The position numbers and the translations under genes were made by a program. The notes below the pieces were generated by a model. That model did not search any database. It saw only the letters and a list, made by a program, of their open reading frames with translations, and was not told the DNA's origin. This document shows, one piece after another, positions 5,799-10,954 of a stretch of DNA of 10,954 bases. The stretch spans positions 1 to 10,954 of the forward strand of contig JBBPXY010000033.1 of NCBI GenBank assembly GCA_038200435.1. Reading direction: 5' to 3'. Source of the stretch: JBBPXY01 sp038200435 (GTDB taxonomy: Bacteria; Actinomycetota; Thermoleophilia; Solirubrobacterales; Solirubrobacteraceae). Positions within the stretch are counted from its first letter, which is position 1. Each line of letters starts with the position of its first letter.

Positions 5799-6211
5799 CA
5801 GTGTGCTCCTTCAGGGGGTTCGACGAGCTCGGTAAGAACTCCGCCGGTCGATGCGGGATGCAGAAAGGCGATGCGGGAGTTGCGGATGCCGATGCGCGGC
5901 TGCTCGTCGATGAAGCGCATGCCGGTCGCGCGCAGCCGGTCGAGCTCCGCGTCGATGTCGGGCGTGAAGTAGGCGACGTGGTGCAGTCCGGCGCCCCTCT
6001 TGGCCAGGAACTTCCCCACCGGCGACTCCGGGGTGAGCGGCGCGAGCAGCTCCACGTGGCCGTCGCCTATGTCCAGGAGCACTGCCTCGACGCCCTGGGC
6101 CTCCACCGTCTCGCGGTGCGCGAGAGCGAGGTCGAACTGCTCGCCGTAGAGGGCAAGCGCCGCGTCGAGATCGTCTACGGCGACGCCGATGTGGTCTATG
6201 CGCCCGAGCAT
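5798..6211 (-). CDS. mce: Methylmalonyl-CoA epimerase (VOC fold)
   Basis: A 137-residue vicinal-oxygen-chelate protein that interconverts (R)- and (S)-methylmalonyl-CoA in propionyl-CoA metabolism, linking propionyl-CoA carboxylase to the B12-dependent mutase. Two beta-alpha-beta-beta-beta halves are evident: RIDHIGVAVDDLDAAL at 4-19 and GAGLHHVAYFTPDIDAELDRL at 73-93. Metal-ligand positions are visible as H7, E54 (HVELLAP), H77/H78 and E128 (VLTELVE). IDEQPRIGIRNSRIAFLHP is the typical epimerase segment, and the length matches the family (about 130-150). The ATG at 6211 has no Shine-Dalgarno but a TATCCT 8 nt upstream, so leaderless initiation is possible. Mutase and carboxylase genes are not in the window. 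It lies 65 bp after ftsH and overlaps the DUF3107-like gene. Confidence 0.92.
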   Translation of the reverse strand: MLGRIDHIGVAVDDLDAALALYGEQFDLALAHRETVEAQGVEAVLLDIGDGHVELLAPLTPESPVGKFLAKRGAGLHHVAYFTPDIDAELDRLRATGMRFIDEQPRIGIRNSRIAFLHPASTGGVLTELVEPPEGAH

Positions 6212-6219
6212 CGGCGGCC

Positions 6220-6225
6220 AGGATA
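6220..6225 (-). promoter_or_regulatory. Candidate -10 box (TATCCT) before the epimerase gene
   Basis: On the minus strand TATCCT fits TAnnnT, and the eight bases GGCCGCCG separate it from the ATG at 6211. That spacing would start the transcript at or one base before the start codon. It would give the epimerase pair its own promoter inside the 65-bp gap after ftsH. No -35 box is clear. Confidence 0.3.
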
Positions 6226-6276
6226 TCCGCCCGCCGTAGAGCGTCGCCCTGGTCCGCGGTCCGCGGCTGGGAGTCC

Positions 6277-7914
6277 CTACTCGGAGGAGTCGTTCTCGGC
6301 GGCGGCCGCAGCGGCGATGCCGAGCTGGCGAACCGTCGGCGGCAGCTTGTGGCGCTGGGCGGAGCGTCCGTCCATGATGCGGTCGATATCGCCGCGCTCG
6401 AGCACCTCGCTTTTCAGCAGCGTCTCGGCGAGCGCATCGAGCTGCTCGCGATTGCCGTTGATGAGCTCGATTGCGCGGCGGAAGGCCTGATCGGAGAGGT
6501 CCTTCTGCTCCTCGTCGCGGAGGCGGCGCGTCACCTCGGAGGCGCCGTGATCCATGGCGCGCTGCGTCGCGAGGTTGGTGCCCATCGCGTACTCGTGGAC
6601 CATCGCGTAGGCGATCTCGGAGACGCGCTTGAGGTCGTCGGAGGCGCCGGTGGTGACCGCGCCGAAGACGATCCGCTCGGCGGCGCGGCCGCCGAGGAGC
6701 ACGGTCATGTAGTCGAGCAGCTCCTCGCGGCTCTTGAGGTAGCGGTCCTCCTGGGGCAGGTTCAGCGTGTAGCCGAGGGCCTTGCCGCGGGGGACGATCG
6801 AGATCTTGTGCACTTGATCGACGGTCGGGAGCAGCTCGCCGCAGAGCGCATGGCCGGCCTCGTGGAACGCGACGACCGTCTTCTCGTGCTCGTTGAGCGT
6901 GCGGCGCGACTGCATGCCGGCGACGACCCGCTCGAGAGCGGAGTCGAAGTCGCCGGAGGAGACGACCGCTCCGTGACGGCGCGCGGCGAAGATCGCGGCC
7001 TCGTTGCAGAGGTTGGCGAGGTCGGCGCCTGAGAGGCCCGCCGTCTGGCGCGCGACGAGCTCGAGATCGACGCCATCGAGCGGCTTGTTGGAGGTGTGCA
7101 CGCCGAGGATGCGCTCGCGGCCCTTCACGTCGGGGGCCGAGACGAAGATCTGGCGGTCGAAGCGGCCGGGCCGGAGCAGCGCGGGATCGAGCTTGTCGAG
7201 CAGGTTCGAGGCGGCGATGACCACGAGCTGATCGCGACCCTGGAAGCCGTCCATCTCGACCAGCAGCTGGTTGAGCGTCTGATCGCGCTCGCCCGAGACG
7301 TCAGACCCGCGGGTGCCACCCACGGCGTCGAGCTCGTCGATGAAGATGATGGCCGGGCTCTTCTTGCGCGCCTCCGCGAAGAGGGAGCGGATGCGAGCCG
7401 AGCCGACGCCGGCGAACATCTCGACGAACGAAGAGGCCGACTGGGAGAAGAAGTGGGCGCCCGACTCGTGGGCGACGGCCTTGGCCAGCAGCGTCTTGCC
7501 CGTTCCGGGAGGCCCGTGGAGCAGGACGCCGGCGGGCACCTTGGCCCCGAGGGACTGGAAGCGCTTGGGATCGCGCAGGAAGTCGACGATCTCGCGCAGC
7601 TCCTCCTTGGCCTCGTCGGCGCCGGCGATCTCCTCCCACGAGATCGGCAGGGCGGCGTCGGGCTTGCGCTTCTGCGGCTTGACCTTCGGCATGCGCTTGA
7701 GCGCAACCGCGAAGAGCGCGACGAGAAGACCCATGAAGATGAGCGGAGCCCAGAGCTGGAGCCAGTCGGCGATCGAGGCCGATCCGAGGAAGCCGCTCGA
7801 GCTCGTCACCACGTGCGACGGGATGTGGACCGGCGGCTTGGCCGGGACGTGGGGGGTCGTCGCGGCGTGATGCGCCGCCTTCTTGGCGTTGTCGATGGCG
7901 GCGAGAAGGAGCAT
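6277..7914 (-). CDS. ftsH: Short, single-span FtsH-type ATP-dependent zinc metalloprotease
   Basis: A 545-residue membrane AAA+ protease that unfolds and degrades membrane and cytosolic proteins. Walker A is GPPGTGKT (134-141), Walker B IIFIDELDA (189-197), and the second region of homology includes ALLRPGRFDRQI (245-256). The zinc site is HEAGH (351-355), with D427 in TTGASDDLKR as probable third ligand. Canonical FtsH has two N-terminal membrane spans around a periplasmic domain and 610-650 residues. Here one span (about 52-73) follows a roughly 50-residue His/Pro/Ala-rich segment. An in-frame TAG 12 nt before the ATG rules out a missed extension; AGGGA gives a ribosome site. The pore motif is FAG (167-169) rather than the usual FVG. 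It is probably a second FtsH; the usual full-length copy would lie elsewhere. It starts 81 bp after the L,D-transpeptidase gene on the same strand. Confidence 0.95.
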   Translation of the reverse strand: MLLLAAIDNAKKAAHHAATTPHVPAKPPVHIPSHVVTSSSGFLGSASIADWLQLWAPLIFMGLLVALFAVALKRMPKVKPQKRKPDAALPISWEEIAGADEAKEELREIVDFLRDPKRFQSLGAKVPAGVLLHGPPGTGKTLLAKAVAHESGAHFFSQSASSFVEMFAGVGSARIRSLFAEARKKSPAIIFIDELDAVGGTRGSDVSGERDQTLNQLLVEMDGFQGRDQLVVIAASNLLDKLDPALLRPGRFDRQIFVSAPDVKGRERILGVHTSNKPLDGVDLELVARQTAGLSGADLANLCNEAAIFAARRHGAVVSSGDFDSALERVVAGMQSRRTLNEHEKTVVAFHEAGHALCGELLPTVDQVHKISIVPRGKALGYTLNLPQEDRYLKSREELLDYMTVLLGGRAAERIVFGAVTTGASDDLKRVSEIAYAMVHEYAMGTNLATQRAMDHGASEVTRRLRDEEQKDLSDQAFRRAIELINGNREQLDALAETLLKSEVLERGDIDRIMDGRSAQRHKLPPTVRQLGIAAAAAAENDSSE

Positions 7915-7995
7915 CTGACTTCCCTATCGGCGGCTGGCCGCGATCCTGAACCCTTGCAGAGCGAGAAATTCGCCGTGCGGCCTCGCCCTCCTGCG

Positions 7996-8796
7996 CTAGC
8001 CGATCGTTATCGGCGTGCCCAGCGGCATGAGTCGGCTCAGCTGCGAGATGGGGCCGTTGCGCACGCGCACGCATCCGTGAGACGGGCGCCCAGGGATGAG
8101 GTTCGGCTCGTTGGTGCCGTGCATCCCGACCATGCCGCCGCCGGGCCAGTCCGTGAGCACGTCGGAGTAGGCGCTCGTCCCGAACGCGAAGGTTCCGTAG
8201 AGACCGCGAGGGTTCGCTGGCACCAGGCGCTCACGAACGTAGAAGTTGCCCGTGGGCGTGGGGGTGCTGCTCTTGCCGACGCCCACCCGGGCCTGCCAGA
8301 CGACGTGGCCCCTGCGGAAGAGCGTGGCTCTGAGCGAGTGGCGGTTGATCCGGAGCTTGGTCGTAACGACGTTGAACGCTCCGAGAGCTTCGCGCGGGAC
8401 CCAGCCCGTGCGGTTGTTCGGGCGCATCGGCAGGCGGACGAGCACCCACTCCGACCCGTTGCGCATACGGCGACGGCGCAGGGTGAGGACAAGCTCGTCG
8501 GTGCCGTCGGGCGTGTAGTAGGAGAGCCGCTTGACATGCCGGGCCGTCTTGACGGGGGCGTTACGAGCCCACACGGGCTCCTCGACGTAGGCCCAGCGCG
8601 AGAGCACCCGCTCGTCGGAGAGCTGCTGCGACTGGTTCACGCCGATGGGCGCCAGCCGCGCCGAGCTGCTCGTCGTGGCCGCGGGGGGCGCGGGCCGGAA
8701 CGGGCTACGGGCCTGCGCCGATGGCGCGGAGGCGAGTGCGACGGCGGCGGCGGCGGCGAGAGTGGCGAGCGAGCACTTCATCGGCGACCTGATCAT
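7996..8796 (-). CDS. Secreted L,D-transpeptidase (YkuD domain)
   Basis: A 266-residue exported enzyme of the YkuD/ErfK family, which makes 3-3 peptidoglycan cross-links or attaches proteins to the wall using a cysteine nucleophile. A signal peptide (MIRSPMKCS, an alanine-rich core, PSAQARS) ends near residue 30. Residues about 62-140 look like an SH3b wall-binding domain ending TGWVPREALG. The YkuD domain (145-266) carries VGVGKSSTPTPTGNFYV, H226 in GMHGTNE and the catalytic SHGCVRVRN (239-247) with H240 and C242. The start at 8796 is chosen because its ATG overlaps the stop of the M20 gene (ATGA, 8793-8796). A second ATG at 8781 would still leave a signal peptide and is preceded by a weak AGGT. 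Coupling to an M20 peptidase suggests co-expression. Confidence 0.92.
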   Translation of the reverse strand: MIRSPMKCSLATLAAAAAVALASAPSAQARSPFRPAPPAATTSSSARLAPIGVNQSQQLSDERVLSRWAYVEEPVWARNAPVKTARHVKRLSYYTPDGTDELVLTLRRRRMRNGSEWVLVRLPMRPNNRTGWVPREALGAFNVVTTKLRINRHSLRATLFRRGHVVWQARVGVGKSSTPTPTGNFYVRERLVPANPRGLYGTFAFGTSAYSDVLTDWPGGGMVGMHGTNEPNLIPGRPSHGCVRVRNGPISQLSRLMPLGTPITIG

Positions 8797-10103
8797 GACA
8801 ACAACTCTCGCGTCATGTCGAAGTAGCAGCGAGTCGCAAAGCCGAGATCGCGGACATCTATGCGCTCGTCGGCGGAGTGCACGAGCGGCCAGACGTCGAA
8901 AAGGCCTTGGTGGCGCTGGGGGAAGAAACCGTAGGCGACGATCTCGGGGAACGCGTCGCGGAAGTGCCGCGAGTCGGTGAACGCCGGGAGCATCGTCGGA
9001 ACCGCCTCGGCGCCGGGATCGTTTTCGGAGATCCACTTCGTGATGGCGTCCATGAGCGGCGAATCAGCCGCCGAAGAGTTGCCCACGACGCGTTCGGCGA
9101 ACTCGAGCTCATAGGAGTCGGTGGCGGGCAGCGCCTGCTCGATGCGCCGCCGCGCCTCCGCCTCGCCGAGCCCCGGGGGGACCCGGCAGTCGACCGCCAC
9201 CTCGGCTTCGGCCGGGATCACGTTGATCTTCTCGGAGGCCCGGACGACGGTCGGGGAGAACGTGACCCCGAGCATCGGCTCGACCATGATCGCGAGGCGG
9301 GGATCGGACTCGTGGAGATGGGCCAGGGCCGCGTCGGGATCGTCGGCGCTCTGGCCGAGCGCGGCAAGGAAGCGCACGGGGGCCTCGGTCAGGTCGTGCT
9401 CGGATTGCGCCGAGCCGAGCGCCTCGATGACCGGCACGAGCTTGAGCAGCGCGTTGTCGGCCATCCTCGGGATCGAGGCGTGGCCCGCCCGGCCGTGGGT
9501 TCTCACCTTGAAACGGAAGACGCCCTTCTCCGCACAGCAGACGCCGTACAGGCGCCTGCCCTCGTACTCGATCACCGGGCCGGCGCCCTCGTTGAGCAGC
9601 AGGTCGCAGCGCACCTCTTCGGGATGCTCCTGACAGAGCCACCGCGCGCCGAGCTCCCCGCCCGTCTCCTCGTCGACGACGGCCATCACGAGCAGCTCGC
9701 CCCGCGCCGGGCGCCAGCCCTCTCGCGCGAGCGTCGCGGCGGCGACTATCTCGGCCACCACCTGCGACTTCATGTCGAGCGCGCCCCGGCCCCAGACGAA
9801 GCCGTCCGCCAGCTCGCCTGACCACGGATCGTGCTGCCAGTCGGAAGGAGTGGCGAGCACGGTGTCGACGTGCCCGAGGAGCCCGAGGGTCGGCCCGTCG
9901 CCAGGTGCGGCCCCGCGTAGCCGGGCGATCAGGTTGGGCCGCTCCTCCCGCGCCCCGAGCAGCTTGCATTCGAACCCGGCCTCGGTGAGGTAGGCGGCCA
10001 GGTACTCCTGCGCGGCCCGCTCGTTGCCTGGGGGGTTGACGGTGTTGAAGCGCAGCAGCCGCTGGAGGACCTCTACGGCTTCGGTTTGGAGCTCGTCGCT
10101 CAT
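8793..10103 (-). CDS. M20-family metallohydrolase (aminoacylase/ArgE/DapE/carboxypeptidase type)
   Basis: A 436-residue di-zinc cytoplasmic hydrolase that removes an acyl group or C-terminal residue from small amide substrates. All metal and catalytic positions are visible: H78 and D80 (GHVDTV), bridging D110 (GRGALDMKS), catalytic E145 with metal-binding E146 (VVDEETGGELG), E172 (NEGAG) and H409 (VHSADERI). The lid domain (about 195-325) contains GRAGHASIPRMADNA and VIPAEAEVAVDCR. It resembles aminoacylase-1/PM20D-type members more than classical ArgE or DapE, and the substrate cannot be fixed. A start at 10112 would add three residues (MAR). I prefer 10103 because TAGCAT lies 7 nt upstream, fitting leaderless initiation; neither ATG has a Shine-Dalgarno. 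The downstream L,D-transpeptidase overlaps by 4 bp. Confidence 0.9.
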   Translation of the reverse strand: MSDELQTEAVEVLQRLLRFNTVNPPGNERAAQEYLAAYLTEAGFECKLLGAREERPNLIARLRGAAPGDGPTLGLLGHVDTVLATPSDWQHDPWSGELADGFVWGRGALDMKSQVVAEIVAAATLAREGWRPARGELLVMAVVDEETGGELGARWLCQEHPEEVRCDLLLNEGAGPVIEYEGRRLYGVCCAEKGVFRFKVRTHGRAGHASIPRMADNALLKLVPVIEALGSAQSEHDLTEAPVRFLAALGQSADDPDAALAHLHESDPRLAIMVEPMLGVTFSPTVVRASEKINVIPAEAEVAVDCRVPPGLGEAEARRRIEQALPATDSYELEFAERVVGNSSAADSPLMDAITKWISENDPGAEAVPTMLPAFTDSRHFRDAFPEIVAYGFFPQRHQGLFDVWPLVHSADERIDVRDLGFATRCYFDMTRELLS

Positions 10104-10109
10104 GCGCGC

Positions 10110-10116
10110 CATGCTA
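10110..10116. promoter_or_regulatory. Candidate overlapping -10 elements of the divergent M20 and rarA genes
   Basis: On the minus strand TAGCAT (10116-10111) lies 7 nt before the M20 ATG at 10103. On the plus strand CATGCT (10110-10115), with A at position 2 and T at position 6 of TAnnnT, lies 6 nt before the rarA GTG at 10122. The same seven bases could therefore act as -10 in both directions. Neither gene has a Shine-Dalgarno. This is a pattern match only. Confidence 0.3.
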
Positions 10117-10121
10117 CGCGG

Positions 10122-10954
10122 GTGGACTCACTCTTCGAGAACCCGGACGACCGGGCGGCCTCCGGCCCGGCCGCGGACGCGCCTCTGGCGGCACGCATGC
10201 GCCCCGGCTCCCTGGAGGGGTTCGTCGGGCAGGAGCACCTCCTGGCTGAAGGCACCGCTTTGCGCTCGGCGATCGAGCAGGGCCGCCCGCACTCGATGGT
10301 CCTGTTCGGCCCTCCCGGCAGCGGCAAGACGACCCTCGCGCGCATCGTGGCCTCGAGCGCGCGGGCCGCCTTCGAGGAGGAGAGCGCCGTGCAGGCGGGG
10401 CGGGCCGAGGTGCGCGCGGTGCTCGAGCGCGCCCGCCACCGTCGCGACACCTCGGGCGAGCCGACGATCTTCTTCCTCGACGAGATCCATCGCTTCAACA
10501 AGGCCCAGCAGGACGCGCTGCTGCCCGCGGTCGAAGAGGGACTGGTCACGCTCATCGGGGCGACCACGGAGAACCCGTACTTCGAGGTCAACGCGGCGCT
10601 GCTCTCCCGCGCGCAGGTGTATGAGCTACACGCGCTGACCGCGGAGGAGGTTGGCGGGCTGCTCGAGCGCGCCACCCCGGAGGAGGCACGCGTGGCTCCG
10701 GAGGCGCTCGAGTTCCTGGCCGAGCGCTCGGGCGGCGACGCCCGCACTGCCCTCGCGGCGCTGGAACTCGCGCTCGAGACGGCCGAGGGCGGAGTGACCC
10801 TGGAGGTGGCCGAGGACTCACTCCAGCGCAAGGCGATCCGCTATGACCGCGACGCTGACCAGCACTACGACACGATCTCGGCGTGGATCAAGGCCACCCG
10901 CGGCTCGGATCCCGACGCCTCGCTCTACTACCTGGCGATCATGCTCGAGGGCGG
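10122..10954 (+). CDS. rarA: Replication-associated recombination protein RarA/MgsA (3' end outside window)
   Basis: The first 277 residues of a clamp-loader-like AAA+ ATPase that acts at stalled replication forks and gaps; E. coli RarA has 447 residues. PLAARMRPGSLEGFVGQEHLL (21-41) is the family's N-terminal signature. Walker A is GPPGSGKTT (63-71), Walker B IFFLDEIHRFNKAQQDALLP (116-135), sensor 1 IGATTENPYFEVN (145-157), the arginine finger LLSRAQV (161-167), and the sensor-2 region GGDARTALAALE (204-215). KAIRYDRDADQHYDTISAWIKATRGSDPDASLYYLA then begins the RarA-specific C-terminal part. The GTG at 10122 is chosen because VDSLFEN resembles the usual MDLFE start and the conserved PLAARMRP must be included; an ATG at 10197 would cut through that motif. 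The frame is open to the window end. No Shine-Dalgarno is seen. Confidence 0.95.
   Translation, partial: MDSLFENPDDRAASGPAADAPLAARMRPGSLEGFVGQEHLLAEGTALRSAIEQGRPHSMVLFGPPGSGKTTLARIVASSARAAFEEESAVQAGRAEVRAVLERARHRRDTSGEPTIFFLDEIHRFNKAQQDALLPAVEEGLVTLIGATTENPYFEVNAALLSRAQVYELHALTAEEVGGLLERATPEEARVAPEALEFLAERSGGDARTALAALELALETAEGGVTLEVAEDSLQRKAIRYDRDADQHYDTISAWIKATRGSDPDASLYYLAIMLEG

Noticed and set aside
6251..6266. GGTCCGCGGTCCGCGG direct and inverted repeat between ftsH and the epimerase gene
   Set aside because: Two adjacent CCGCGG palindromes leave no usable loop and there is no U-run, so there is no real support for a terminator.
7096..8826. Plus-strand open frame of 576 codons opposite ftsH and the L,D-transpeptidase gene
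   Set aside because: It is the antisense shadow of two well-supported genes in high-GC DNA. Its product is Arg/Gly/Asp/Leu-rich with no motif and it spans an intergenic region.
1..10954. A new defence or mobile-element system
   Set aside because: Every sizeable gene belongs to a known housekeeping family. No integrase, transposase, toxin-antitoxin pair, nuclease-helicase cluster or shift in base composition was seen.

Overview
The window is a stretch of chromosomal housekeeping DNA from a high-GC bacterium, about two-thirds G+C by eye. The best guess is an actinobacterium of the Thermoleophilia type (Solirubrobacterales/Gaiellales-like). The grounds are the G+C content, the Ala/Arg/Gly-rich proteins, a SpoIID/LytB protein whose GHG-x-GMSQ motif is N-terminal, a short DUF3107-like protein, a stand-alone 5'-3' exonuclease-like protein, and many gene starts with no Shine-Dalgarno sequence. 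The lineage is inferred; the window holds no rRNA or other marker that would settle it. I saw no tRNA, rRNA, CRISPR array, insertion sequence, phage gene or recognisable defence system.

Layout from left to right. (1) A minus-strand acetolactate-synthase-family TPP enzyme runs off the left edge. Its start faces, across 85 bp, a plus-strand secreted SpoIID/LytB wall enzyme. (2) That gene converges, 6 bp stop to stop, on a minus-strand MaoC-type dehydratase. The dehydratase in turn faces a plus-strand 5'-3' exonuclease-like gene. (3) A 205-bp gap between the convergent exonuclease and ychF genes holds two tandem 60-bp palindromic units, the most unusual DNA in the window. (4) From 3990 to about 10103 all seven genes lie on the minus strand. 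In transcription order they are an M20 metallohydrolase, an L,D-transpeptidase, a short FtsH, methylmalonyl-CoA epimerase, a DUF3107-like protein, a PAP2 phosphatase and YchF. Three junctions overlap (ATGA, TGATG, ATGA), so the pairs M20/LDT, epimerase/DUF3107-like and PAP2/YchF are probably translationally coupled. A perfect 13-bp hairpin separates the epimerase pair from the PAP2/YchF pair. (5) At the right edge a plus-strand rarA gene starts head to head with the M20 gene, only 18 bp away, and runs out of the window.

The genes serve unrelated cell functions: central metabolism (acetolactate synthase-like, methylmalonyl-CoA epimerase, MaoC), envelope work (SpoIID, YkuD, PAP2, FtsH), DNA maintenance (exonuclease, RarA) and translation-associated NTPase activity (YchF). 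I do not see a new multi-gene system. The points worth following up are the tandem palindromic units with DnaA-box-like cores, the altered active site of the exonuclease homologue, the hairpin just before a start codon with no Shine-Dalgarno, the very tight divergent M20/rarA junction, and the single-span FtsH paralogue.
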